Part shown: piece by piece, positions 1 through 7,834 of the stretch
How positions within the stretch are numbered: the first letter of the stretch is position 1
How the letters are laid out: each line of letters opens with the position of its first letter
DNA from: Sphingobium sp.
GTDB taxonomy: Bacteria > Pseudomonadota > Alphaproteobacteria > Sphingomonadales > Sphingomonadaceae
Reading direction: 5' to 3'
Length of the DNA stretch: 64,000 nt
NCBI GenBank assembly: GCA_003248935.1
Contig: QFQF01000016.1
Span: 34,259-98,258 of the forward strand
The notes under the pieces: generated by a model
The model's input: only the letters and a program-made list of their open reading frames with translations
Databases searched by the model: none
Told to the model about the DNA's origin: nothing
Translations under genes and position numbers: made by a program

Positions 1-693
1 GCCCCTCGACCAGTCGAGCGAGCGATCGTCGAGCAACCGCGCGGCCCGCGCCTCGAACAGTGCCGCCGTCAACGGTTCCTGCGAACGCTCCATGCCCCGG
101 GCAAAGCCTTCGGCAAAGCTGCCTTCATGCCCCGGCGCGCCAGTGCCGATCGTCGATCGCTCAGTCAGCAGGGCGTAGATTTCACCAATGGGGAAAGTGC
201 GGAACGCCTGCACCCGCCCGTCCCGCACCGCCGCCCATTTGCTGTGGGTACCGGGCAGAAGGAAGACATGCTCCCCTTCGCCAAGCGACGGGTCGAGTGC
301 CAATGCACCGAAAATCTGCGTCTCCTCGCCGCGCATCACGTCGGGTACGCCCCGTTCGTCGCGATGCCGCAGCCCCGGCATCACGGCGATGTCGATCCCG
401 TCGATGACCGTCCGTGTATGCCGCGCGTTCCAGTCAGCGGGCGTGGCGGGGCAGTCGACATAAACGGCCTCGATCAGGCCGCCGCGCGCGCCCGCCATGC
501 CGCACAGCGTCACGCACATAGCCTGCCCATCGGACCGCCATGGCACAAGGGTGTCCAGAAGGGCCCGGGCAGGCGGCACGTCAAGCGTACCGATGCCGGG
601 CCCTTCGATACGTTCGATCGCACCCTGGGCGGACTGACGAAACAGCCGCAGCCGCGTGGTACCCCAGTCGCCAAGGATGCGCATTACCGTCAT
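1..693 (-). CDS. dgoK: 2-dehydro-3-deoxygalactonokinase (partial, C-terminus outside window)
   Basis: Phosphorylates 2-keto-3-deoxygalactonate to the 6-phosphate in the De Ley-Doudoroff galactose pathway. Reading from 693, the product opens with MRILGDWGTT, the sugar-kinase phosphate-binding start of DgoK, and later shows LPGTHSKWA, another DgoK hallmark. About 231 residues are present; the family is close to 300, so the C-terminal quarter lies beyond position 1. The ATG overlaps the arabinofuranosidase stop (ATGA), so it is the fourth gene of a translationally coupled operon. An ATG at 693 (MTVMRIL) and one at 684 are both possible starts. The partner aldolase DgoA is expected just outside the window but is not seen. 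Confidence 0.85.
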   Translation of the reverse strand, partial: MTVMRILGDWGTTRLRLFRQSAQGAIERIEGPGIGTLDVPPARALLDTLVPWRSDGQAMCVTLCGMAGARGGLIEAVYVDCPATPADWNARHTRTVIDGIDIAVMPGLRHRDERGVPDVMRGEETQIFGALALDPSLGEGEHVFLLPGTHSKWAAVRDGRVQAFRTFPIGEIYALLTERSTIGTGAPGHEGSFAEGFARGMERSQEPLTAALFEARAARLLDDRSLDWSRG

Positions 694-2264
694 TGCAGGT
701 CGAGCATGACGACCGACTTAGGCGGCAATGTGACGGTCAGGACTCCGCCGTCGATCCGCGCGTCGGTGAACGGCACCGGCTTCACAACGTTCGGTGCGTC
801 AAAGCTGTTGTGCGCGTTCATCGCCCCGGCCGTCAGGATACGGCCGGACACAGTCCCCTCCGTCAGCCCGTCCAGCTTCGCCGATACGGTCATCGGCCGG
901 TTGGGATCGAGGTTGGACAGACCCACATGCACCTTGCCTGCCTTGTCGCGTACCGCCGATCCGCTGACCGCGGGCATGACAAACTCATCCTTGCTGTACC
1001 ACGGCGTCTTGATGTCGATCGGCAGGACGGTCGCATCCATGTACGGCTTGTACATCTCGAAGACATGATAGGTCGGGGTCAGGACCATCTTCTTGCCCTC
1101 GGTCAGGATCATCGCCTGAAGCACGTTCACCATCTGGGCGATGGCCGTCATCCGGACCCGATCGGCATGCTTGGCAAAAATGTCGAGGTTGATCGAGGTG
1201 ACCAGTGCGTCACGCAACGTGTTCTGCTGCCGCAGGAAGCCGGGATGCGTGCCGGGATCCTGCGTGTACCACGTGCCCCATTCGTCCACCGCCAGGAACA
1301 CACGCTTCTCGGGGTCATATTTGTCCATGACGGCGGCATGCTTGGCGATGATCTCGTCCATCCGCCGCGTACTGGCAAGTGTATCAGCCCACCCGCGCTC
1401 GTCGAAGTCGACCGCCGGCGCACGGGGCGGATAGCCGCCCATCGGAAACGTGTAATAATGGACGGAGAGGCCATCGAGCTGATCACCGGCCAGACGCATC
1501 AACGTGTCGGTCCAGTTATAGTCGTCGCTGTTCGCACCGGCGGCGATCTTCAGGATTTTCGTACCGGCGGGCGCCTTGATGAAGGTCACGTAGCGGCGCG
1601 TCACATCGGCCGCATATTCCGCGCGCATGTTGCCGCCACAACCCCACAACTCGTTGCCGATGCCGAAATAGGGGAGCTGCCACGGCTCCTTGCGGCCGTT
1701 GCGGCCACGCTCTTCGGCCAGGCTTCCGGCGGGCGCGGTCATATACTCGACCCATTCCGCCATTTCCTGCGGAGAACCATTGCCGACATTGCCGGAGATA
1801 TATGCCTCCGCGCCGACCTGTCGCAGCAACTCGAAATATTCGTGGGTGCCGACGGAATTGGGCTCGGTCACGCCGCCCCAGTGGGTGTTGACCTTGACCG
1901 GGCGCTTCGCCTTGGGTCCGACGCCCTCGCGCCAGTGATATTCGTCGGCGAAGCAGCCGCCCGGCCAGCGGATCACCGGAACAGCGAGATTCTTGAGCGC
2001 GGCGATCACGTCGTTGCGAAAGCCGTTCGTGTTCGGGATCGACTTGTCGTTGCCGACCCACAGGCCGCCATAGATGCCGTTGCCCAGATGTTCGGCAAAC
2101 TGCGTGAAGATGCGGCGATCATAGACCGCGCCGGGCTTGTCGGCGTGCACTGTGGCGGTGACGGCCGCCTGTTCGGTGGTTTGCGCCGCCACGGGCGCGA
2201 TGCCCACGGTGGCCGTCCCCAACAGAAACGCCACCGACACGGCACGACGTAATGATTTCAGCAT
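690..2264 (-). CDS. Secreted alpha-L-arabinofuranosidase, GH51 family
   Basis: Releases L-arabinose from arabinan or arabinoxylan, probably in the periplasm. The 524-residue product starts with a signal peptide (about 1-27, ending PVAAQ). GH51 motifs are visible: GIGNELWG with the likely acid/base Glu205 and AVDEWGTW with the likely nucleophile Glu328, plus IRWPGGCFADEYHW near residue 98. The start at 2264 is preferred over an upstream in-frame ATG because it follows an AGGAGGGG Shine-Dalgarno and begins the signal peptide; the longer form would run into the dehydrogenase gene. It lies between the sugar dehydrogenase and dgoK, tying polymer hydrolysis to pentose and hexose oxidation. Confidence 0.9.
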   Translation of the reverse strand: MLKSLRRAVSVAFLLGTATVGIAPVAAQTTEQAAVTATVHADKPGAVYDRRIFTQFAEHLGNGIYGGLWVGNDKSIPNTNGFRNDVIAALKNLAVPVIRWPGGCFADEYHWREGVGPKAKRPVKVNTHWGGVTEPNSVGTHEYFELLRQVGAEAYISGNVGNGSPQEMAEWVEYMTAPAGSLAEERGRNGRKEPWQLPYFGIGNELWGCGGNMRAEYAADVTRRYVTFIKAPAGTKILKIAAGANSDDYNWTDTLMRLAGDQLDGLSVHYYTFPMGGYPPRAPAVDFDERGWADTLASTRRMDEIIAKHAAVMDKYDPEKRVFLAVDEWGTWYTQDPGTHPGFLRQQNTLRDALVTSINLDIFAKHADRVRMTAIAQMVNVLQAMILTEGKKMVLTPTYHVFEMYKPYMDATVLPIDIKTPWYSKDEFVMPAVSGSAVRDKAGKVHVGLSNLDPNRPMTVSAKLDGLTEGTVSGRILTAGAMNAHNSFDAPNVVKPVPFTDARIDGGVLTVTLPPKSVVMLDLQ

Positions 2265-2286
2265 TATTATCCCCTCCTGTTTATGA

Positions 2287-3219
2287 TCAATCGTGGAAAT
2301 CGTCGGTCGCTTCCCTGCTCCCCCGAAGGAACGCATCGGCGACCAGTTGCAGCGGCCGGATGTCGACATCGCTGCGGCCGCCCCGGATCAGCGTGGCGAA
2401 GCGGGCATAGAGGCCGGGATATTCGCGATCCTCATTATGTTCGGTGCCGGTGGGCAGCGACAGGACAGCGCCGCCGCTCGAAAGCTTCAGCGTGCCCGCA
2501 TCCGTTTCGACGATGATGTCCCAGCTCTGCGGACCGGTCTGGCGCCAGTCCAGATCCATGCTGATCGGCGCGCCCGCCGTGTCGCGGAAAGCGATGTCGG
2601 CGGCGATCGGCGCGGCGCGGTTCCCCGGTACGAACAGCGTCGCCTGGCTCAGGAAGAACGGACGCGGCAGGATATGCGTGACGATCGAGAGCGCGTTGAT
2701 GCCCGGATCGAACACGCCCAGGCCGCCCGGTTCCCATATCCACGCCTGTCCCGGATGCCACACGCGCACATCTTCGCGCCAGACGATCCGCACGCTGTCG
2801 ATCCGCCTCTCGGCGAGCCAGGCGCGGGCAGGCGCGACGCCAGCAGCGAAGCGCGAGTGCCAGGACGCGAACAGCGTCGCCCCGACCTTGTCCGCCTGCG
2901 ACTGAAGCGCGGCGACCTCGGCCAGGGTGGCGCCCGGCGGCTTTTCGAGAAACACGTGCACGCCGCTCTTGAGCGCGAGCGCGGCAAGGTCGTAGCGGAC
3001 CTGCGGCGGCGTGCAGAGCGCGACCGCATCCACCGCCGGGCCGCCATCGAGCAGCGCATCGAGGCTGCGAAAATGGGCGACACCCTCGACACCGGAATCA
3101 CGGGGGCTGACGGTCGCGGCAAGGCTGAAGGCATTGTTGCCCTCAATCGCCGGCAGATGCTGGTCACGGGCAATCTTGCCCATGCCGATGATCGCAATGC
3201 GGATCGGGTCCACGGTCAC
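2287..3219 (-). CDS. D-galactose / L-arabinose 1-dehydrogenase, Gfo/Idh/MocA family
   Basis: Oxidises the sugar at C1 with NAD(P)+ to the lactone, the first step of non-phosphorylative galactose and arabinose breakdown. The 310-residue product has the Rossmann start IIGMGKIARDQHLPAI (residues 10-25), the catalytic EKPPG (Glu92-Lys93) and a central HPGQAWIWEPGGLGVFDPG block that I recognise from the Azospirillum L-arabinose and Pseudomonas D-galactose dehydrogenases. Length matches those enzymes. The stop overlaps no neighbour, but the start overlaps the end of the upstream GguC-like gene (ATGA). Which sugar is preferred cannot be read from sequence; homologues take both. Confidence 0.85.
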   Translation of the reverse strand: MTVDPIRIAIIGMGKIARDQHLPAIEGNNAFSLAATVSPRDSGVEGVAHFRSLDALLDGGPAVDAVALCTPPQVRYDLAALALKSGVHVFLEKPPGATLAEVAALQSQADKVGATLFASWHSRFAAGVAPARAWLAERRIDSVRIVWREDVRVWHPGQAWIWEPGGLGVFDPGINALSIVTHILPRPFFLSQATLFVPGNRAAPIAADIAFRDTAGAPISMDLDWRQTGPQSWDIIVETDAGTLKLSSGGAVLSLPTGTEHNEDREYPGLYARFATLIRGGRSDVDIRPLQLVADAFLRGSREATDDFHD

Positions 3220-4208
3220 AGCGCCTTTACGGCCACGCGCGTCTCCGACGCCCGGCCCAGCGGATTGCGCAGCGGCAGGGTGAAGGGCGCGGCCTCGATC
3301 TCGAACGTGTCGCCGACCTGCGTCCTCACGCCGTCGCTGAACGACAGGGTCGCCGTTCCAAAGAAATGGACATGAATGTCGCCGGGCCGGCGGAACAGGT
3401 CATACTTGAAATGGTGCGCCTCCAGATTGGCGATCGTATGGGACATGTTCGCCTCACCGGACAGGAACGGCTTCTCCCACACGGTCGCGCCGTCGCGCAC
3501 GATACGGCTGGTCCCTTCGATATGGTCGGGCGGCGTGCCGACCAGCAACTCGGGCCCGATCGCAGCCTGACGCAGCTTGGAGTGGGCAAGCCAGAGATAG
3601 TTGTGCCGTTCCGTCACATGGTCGGAAAATTCGTTGGCAAGGCACAGGCCCAGGCGGAACGGCGTACCCTCCGGCCCGATCAGGTAGATGCCCGCCAGCT
3701 CCGGCTCCTCACCGCCATCCTGCGCGAAGGACGGCATGGTGAGCGTATCGCCCGGCCCGATGAGTTGCGTGCCGTCGCCCTTGTAGAACCACTCCGGCTG
3801 TTGCCCGATCTGTCCTGGCGCTGGCTTTCCACCCTCAAGCCCTTCCAGGAACATCCGCATGGAATCGGTCTTGGCTTCGGTCGCCAGCGCCTCGCGATGC
3901 ATCTTGTCGCGTCCCTCGGCCGACCCCAGGTGCGTGAGGCCGGTGCCGGTCAGCAGCATGTGGGCGCCGTCCTGATGGTCGACCGGCGCGATCAGACGGC
4001 CTGCCGCGAACGCGGCGGCAAGATCGACGGCATCGCCCACACCCGCAGCCGCCACGACCTCGGAAAGGGAACGCCCCTGCGCGATCGCTTCGGTGGCGAG
4101 GGCGATAATGGAGGCAAAGCCGGACACGAAGGCGGCACGATCACCATCGGCTGCAATGACGGAACGCGCACCGTCTTCCGCACGATGCTGCAACAAACGA
4201 AATGACAT
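3216..4208 (-). CDS. GguC / AraD1 family protein (FAH-like fold)
   Basis: A 330-residue member of the fumarylacetoacetase-like family annotated as AraD1 or GguC and found beside galactose and arabinose genes in many Alpha- and Betaproteobacteria. Motifs such as WFYKGDG, ELAGIYLIG and FGTATLSF support the assignment. Members have been proposed to act on 2-keto-3-deoxy-arabonate-type sugar acids, but the reaction is not firmly known to me. First gene of the operon; an ATG at 4208 follows AGGAGAGG at a good distance, with an in-frame TTG one codon upstream. It is preceded by a short ORF (4258-4353) and a promoter with a TATAAT box. Confidence 0.8.
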   Translation of the reverse strand: MSFRLLQHRAEDGARSVIAADGDRAAFVSGFASIIALATEAIAQGRSLSEVVAAAGVGDAVDLAAAFAAGRLIAPVDHQDGAHMLLTGTGLTHLGSAEGRDKMHREALATEAKTDSMRMFLEGLEGGKPAPGQIGQQPEWFYKGDGTQLIGPGDTLTMPSFAQDGGEEPELAGIYLIGPEGTPFRLGLCLANEFSDHVTERHNYLWLAHSKLRQAAIGPELLVGTPPDHIEGTSRIVRDGATVWEKPFLSGEANMSHTIANLEAHHFKYDLFRRPGDIHVHFFGTATLSFSDGVRTQVGDTFEIEAAPFTLPLRNPLGRASETRVAVKAL

Positions 4209-4257
4209 CAACCTCTCCTTCCCGCACCCATCCGCCAGAATGGGTCACGGCAGATTG

Positions 4258-4353
4258 TCAGAAACGGGATTCAGCGGCGGCGCTCCGGAACAGGCGCCGA
4301 ATGGAAGGCAGGCATATCGACATGCCGACTGTCGCAACGGGTTTGCCGATCAT
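4258..4353 (-). CDS. Candidate 31-residue leader ORF upstream of the sugar operon
   Basis: A short ORF starts MIGKPVATVGMSICLP and ends 49 bases before the GguC-like gene. It has the best Shine-Dalgarno of the locus (AAAGGAGG, 7 bases before the ATG) and lies just downstream of the operon promoter. The peptide matches no family I know. It could be a real small protein, a leader peptide, or a translated spacer. Codon evidence is too thin to decide. Confidence 0.4.
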   Translation of the reverse strand: MIGKPVATVGMSICLPSIRRLFRSAAAESRF

Positions 4354-4367
4354 ATTGCCACCTCCTT

Positions 4368-4384
4368 TACTCCGACATATTATA
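4368..4384 (-). promoter_or_regulatory. Operon promoter -10 box with overlapping candidate operator
   Basis: On the minus strand a consensus TATAAT (4379-4384) is followed at once by ATGTCGGAGTA (4368-4378). That element shares the TGTCGGA core and reading with the FadR-like site at 6627-6637 and sits where transcription would start. A good -35 is not obvious. It would drive the GguC, dehydrogenase, arabinofuranosidase and dgoK genes; repression by the divergent FadR-type regulator is an inference. Confidence 0.5.
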
Positions 4385-4460
4385 GAGCGTCCGGGATGGC
4401 AATGATTGTCGTTGGCCCAATGCGTGTGCGCTGTTAATTGTGGCGGGCGAAGGAGACGGC

Positions 4461-5228
4461 ATGGCAACGCAGAAGAACGGCACCATGGGCGGTGCCGGTG
4501 AAGGCAGCGGCGAAAAACCGAGGGCAACACGAGGCCCCGGCCGTCGACTGCACGGAGCGATCGCGCACAAGCTGGGCACGGCGATCTTGTCCGGCCAATA
4601 CGCACCTGGCGACACCCTGTCCGGCGAGGTCGCCTTTGCCGAGGAACTGGAAGTCTCGCGCAGCGCCTATCGCGAAGCGGTGCAGGTTCTGACCGCGAAG
4701 GGGCTGGTGGAAAGCCGGCCGAAGGCGGGCACCCGCGTCCTGCCGCGCAACCGGTGGAACCTGCTCGATCCGGACGTCCTCGCCTGGGCCTTCGCGGGCG
4801 AACCGGACATCGACTTCGTCCGCAACCTGTTCGAACTGCGTGCCATCGTGGAACCGGCGGCCGCGCGCCTGGCGGCAGAGCGGCGGGACAAGGCCGACCT
4901 CAAGACGATGAAGGACGCCCTGGCCGCCATGCGCCGTCACACGCTGGCCACCGACGCCGGCCGTGCCGCGGATCGGGACTTCCACAACGCCGTCCTGAAC
5001 GCCACGCGCAACGACGCGCTGCTGGTCCTGACCGCCAGCATCGGCGCGGCAGTGAACTGGACGACCCAGTTCAAGCAGCGCTCGCGTGCCCTGCCCCGCA
5101 ATCCGATCCCCGACCATGTCCGGGTCTACGACGCCATTGCCGCCGGTGACGGCGAGGCAGCGGCGGACGCGATGCGGACGTTGGTCGACCTTGCGCTGGA
5201 AGACACGCGCAGCGCGATGAAGGACTAG
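4461..5228 (+). CDS. FadR/GntR-family transcriptional regulator
   Basis: A 255-residue repressor-type protein. The N-terminal winged helix (about residues 30-105) carries LSGEVAFAEELEVSRSAYREAVQVLTAKGLV, the GntR recognition region. The C-terminal FCD ligand domain (about 115-245) has the helical LFELRAIVEPAAARLAA start and HNAVLNATRND and DHVRVYDAI segments. The start at 4461 follows AAGGAG at 5 bases; a GTG at 4440 is possible but has no ribosome site. It is divergent from the galactose/arabinose operon and adjacent to the permease, so it most likely senses a galactose- or arabinose-pathway sugar acid and controls both directions. Confidence 0.88.
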   Translation: MATQKNGTMGGAGEGSGEKPRATRGPGRRLHGAIAHKLGTAILSGQYAPGDTLSGEVAFAEELEVSRSAYREAVQVLTAKGLVESRPKAGTRVLPRNRWNLLDPDVLAWAFAGEPDIDFVRNLFELRAIVEPAAARLAAERRDKADLKTMKDALAAMRRHTLATDAGRAADRDFHNAVLNATRNDALLVLTASIGAAVNWTTQFKQRSRALPRNPIPDHVRVYDAIAAGDGEAAADAMRTLVDLALEDTRSAMKD

Positions 5229-5229
5229 G

Positions 5230-5254
5230 GGCAGGACCGGTTACGCCCTGCCCT
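5230..5254. terminator. Short hairpin between convergent genes
   Basis: A 7-bp inverted repeat GGGCAGG / CCTGCCC lies between the ends of the regulator and the permease gene and reaches into the permease stop. There is no T run, so it is at best a weak bidirectional terminator. Confidence 0.35.
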
Positions 5255-6557
5255 CGGACTGCTGATCGGGCAGAGCATGTGTCGGACGAGCGCCCCACAA
5301 GGCGTAGAAGAGAATATAGAGCTCGCAGGCGGCAGTCAGCAGGAAGGACAGCTGCAATCCGAACATGTCCGCCAGATAGCCCTGCACGACCACCAGCGCG
5401 CCACCGGCGATGGCCATCACCAACAGCCCCGACCCCTCCTCGGTCAGTGGGCCCAGCCCCTTGATCCCGAGCGTGAAGATGGTCGGGAACATGATCGAAT
5501 GGAACAGTCCAACGGATATCAGCGCCCACATCGCCACCGAGCCGCTGGCATAGCTGGTGATCAGCATCACCACGAAAGCGCCGATGGAGGCGAAGGCGAG
5601 GACATGCTCAGCCTTCACGCGCTGCATCACCGCCGAGCCCAGAAAGCGACCGACCATCATGCCACCCCACAGGAACGTCAGGTAACGCCCGGCCTTTTCA
5701 TGCGTCAGGTTGGCGATGTCCGGCTGGCTCACGAAATTCACGAACAGATTGGCGACGCCGATTTCCGCGATCAGGTAGATGAAGATCGCGGGAACGCCGA
5801 ACACGAGATTGCGGTGGTTCCACAGCGAATGCTTCTTGCGCTCCTCCTTCGCCACCCGGCTCGCCGCCTGCCCCATCGCGGGCAGCGGGAAGCGGGCAAT
5901 GACGACCGCCAGCACCACCAGCACCACCGCGACGATCAGATAGGGCAGCTGCACCGCCTGCGCGTCGGCCAGACGCTCGGCCTGGGTCAGGACCGTGCCG
6001 GCCTCCGCCGTGCCGCTCTTTGAACGGCCAAGGATCAGATAGGCACCGAACATCGGCGCCAGCATCGTGCCTGCGGAATTCAGCGCCTGCACCAGATTGA
6101 GGCGGGACGACGCGGTTTCCGGCTTGCCGACCACCGCGACATAGGGATTGGCCGCCACCTGCAGCAGGGTGATGCCGCTGGCGATCACGAACAGCGCCAC
6201 CAGCGTGACACCATATGAGGGCAGCCGCGCCGCCGGGATCATACCAAGCGCGCCCACGGCCATGATCAACAGGCCGATGACCAGCGATTTTTGGTATCCA
6301 ACCCGTTCGATCAGCTTCGCCGACGGGATCGACGCAACGAAATAGGCGATGAACCACGTCGATTCGATCAACGTCGTCTGGGTGTAGCTGAGGTCGAACA
6401 CGCTGCGCAGATGCGGCAGCAGCGTGTTGTTGATGACCGTGATGAACCCCCACATGAAGAACAGGCTGGCAAGCAGAGTCAACGCCGGGCCGTAGCGGAC
6501 TCCCGCTTCTCCGGCACCGGCCGCCGGGGCCGAGGGTGTCGATATCGGTGCAGCCAT
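5241..6557 (-). CDS. Sugar:H+ symporter, FucP/GluP-type major facilitator
   Basis: Inner-membrane importer of 438 residues with about 12 membrane segments. The sequence FFMWGFITVINNTLLPHL, STWFIAYFVASIPSAKLI and VAANPYVAVVG are characteristic of the FucP / glucose-galactose permease branch. The start at 6557 is chosen because GAAGG lies 6 bases upstream; the GTG two codons earlier is too close to it. It is convergent with the FadR-type gene and divergent from the aldose epimerase, and the two promoters share a 13-base repeat. In this context galactose, arabinose or glucose is the likely cargo. Confidence 0.85.
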   Translation of the reverse strand: MAAPISTPSAPAAGAGEAGVRYGPALTLLASLFFMWGFITVINNTLLPHLRSVFDLSYTQTTLIESTWFIAYFVASIPSAKLIERVGYQKSLVIGLLIMAVGALGMIPAARLPSYGVTLVALFVIASGITLLQVAANPYVAVVGKPETASSRLNLVQALNSAGTMLAPMFGAYLILGRSKSGTAEAGTVLTQAERLADAQAVQLPYLIVAVVLVVLAVVIARFPLPAMGQAASRVAKEERKKHSLWNHRNLVFGVPAIFIYLIAEIGVANLFVNFVSQPDIANLTHEKAGRYLTFLWGGMMVGRFLGSAVMQRVKAEHVLAFASIGAFVVMLITSYASGSVAMWALISVGLFHSIMFPTIFTLGIKGLGPLTEEGSGLLVMAIAGGALVVVQGYLADMFGLQLSFLLTAACELYILFYALWGARPTHALPDQQSEGRA

Positions 6558-6580
6558 TGTCACCCTTCTCCAGATACGCA

Positions 6581-6644
6581 GCCCATATACTCCGGTTGGA
6601 GCCGAGCCGCCTTGCGCTTCATTTATTTGTCGGACTATATGGGC
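6581..6644. promoter_or_regulatory. Divergent promoter region with inverted 13-mers and a FadR-type site
   Basis: GCCCATATACTCC (6581-6593) and GGACTATATGGGC (6632-6644) are near-perfect inverted copies, each covering the probable -10 box of one of the two divergent genes. TTGTCGGACTA at 6627-6637 fits the FadR-subfamily consensus TNGTNNNACNA. For the plus gene TTGCGC (6612) and TATATG form a plausible promoter with an 18-base spacer. Confidence 0.5.
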
Positions 6645-6689
6645 ATCAAGGGCGCGTCAATGGGGGCGTCCATGACGTGGAGGATGTGC

Positions 6690-7823
6690 ATGCGGAAGGT
6701 AAGTCTGGCAATCGTGGCGTTCGGATGCCTTATGACCACTCCAGCCCTTGCGGCCGAAGCCAGCCGCGCGCCCGCTGGCACGCTTGCCGACGGCACGAAG
6801 ATCGAGACGATCACACTGTCGAACGGCCACGGCGTCTCCGCCCGTATCCTCAGCTACGGCGCCACGCTCCAGTCGCTGATCGGCCCAGACCGCGACGGCA
6901 AACCCGCCGATGTCGTGCTGGGCTATGACGACCTGGCATCCTATGTCGACCATCCCAATTATTTCGGCGTGACCGTCGGCCGCTATGCCAACCGCATCGC
7001 GGGCGGCCGCTTCACGCTCGACGGCGCCAGCTATCAGCTGCCGCTCAATGACAAGACCAACTCCCTGCACGGCGGCACCAAGGGTTTCGACAAGGTTGCC
7101 TGGACCGTCGTTTCGGTGAAAAGCGGTCCGTCCGCGAGCGTCGTCCTGTCCTATCGCAGCCCGGATGGCGATGCCGGCTATCCCGGCCAGCTCGACACGA
7201 CCGTCACCTATTCGCTGGACGAAGCGGGCGCTCTGACCATCGCCTTCGATGCGAAGACGACGAAGCCGACGATCGTCAACATGACGAACCACGCGATCTT
7301 CGACCTGGGCGGAGAGGGATCGCCCGACGGCGCGACCGGCCATCTGCTGACCATTCCTGCCAAGGCATTCACGCCCGTCAACGCAAAGCTGATCCCGACC
7401 GGCGAACTGCGCGCGGTGGAGGGCACGGCATTCGATTTCCGCACGCCGCGGCGCGTCGCCGACGGCATCCGTGACGGCCGCGAGGAACAGATCCGCTTCG
7501 GCAAGGGCTATGACCATAATTTCGCGCTGGACAAGGGGCTGACGAAAGCGCCCGAGCTTGCCGCGCGGCTTGAGGACCCCCGCTCCGGCCGTGTGCTGGA
7601 CGTGCTCACCACAGAGCCGGGCGTTCAGTTCTACACCGGCAACTTCCTGGACGGCAGCTTCATCGGCAAGCAGGGCCATCTCTATCGCATGGGCGACGGC
7701 ATCGCGCTCGAGCCGCAGAAGTTTCCCGACTCGCCGAACCAGCCCGCCTTCGTCTCCGCGCGCGTCGACCCGGGCAAGCCCTATCACCACGTCATGATCT
7801 ACCGTCTGTCCACCACCCGTTGA
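6690..7823 (+). CDS. Exported aldose 1-epimerase (mutarotase)
   Basis: Interconverts alpha and beta anomers of galactose and related sugars, feeding the C1 dehydrogenase and the permease. The 377-residue product has a signal peptide (about 1-22, ending PALAAEA), then family motifs [24 protein letters not shown] (catalytic-type His127), [10 protein letters not shown] and, near the end, the ALEPQKFPD segment with the catalytic-type Glu. The ATG at 6690 is chosen because GGAGG lies 6 bases upstream and the signal peptide follows directly. A periplasmic location is inferred. The stop is 11 bases before the dehydratase start, suggesting one transcript. Confidence 0.9.
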   Translation: MRKVSLAIVAFGCLMTTPALAAEASRAPAGTLADGTKIETITLSNGHGVSARILSYGATLQSLIGPDRDGKPADVVLGYDDLASYVDHPNYFGVTVGRYANRIAGGRFTLDGASYQLPLNDKTNSLHGGTKGFDKVAWTVVSVKSGPSASVVLSYRSPDGDAGYPGQLDTTVTYSLDEAGALTIAFDAKTTKPTIVNMTNHAIFDLGGEGSPDGATGHLLTIPAKAFTPVNAKLIPTGELRAVEGTAFDFRTPRRVADGIRDGREEQIRFGKGYDHNFALDKGLTKAPELAARLEDPRSGRVLDVLTTEPGVQFYTGNFLDGSFIGKQGHLYRMGDGIALEPQKFPDSPNQPAFVSARVDPGKPYHHVMIYRLSTTR

Positions 7824-7834
7824 TCGGAACCCGA

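Noticed and set aside
540..2252. 570-codon plus-strand ORF opposite the arabinofuranosidase
   Set aside because: It is antisense to a gene with clear GH51 motifs; high GC suppresses stops in the other frames. No ribosome site or family pattern.
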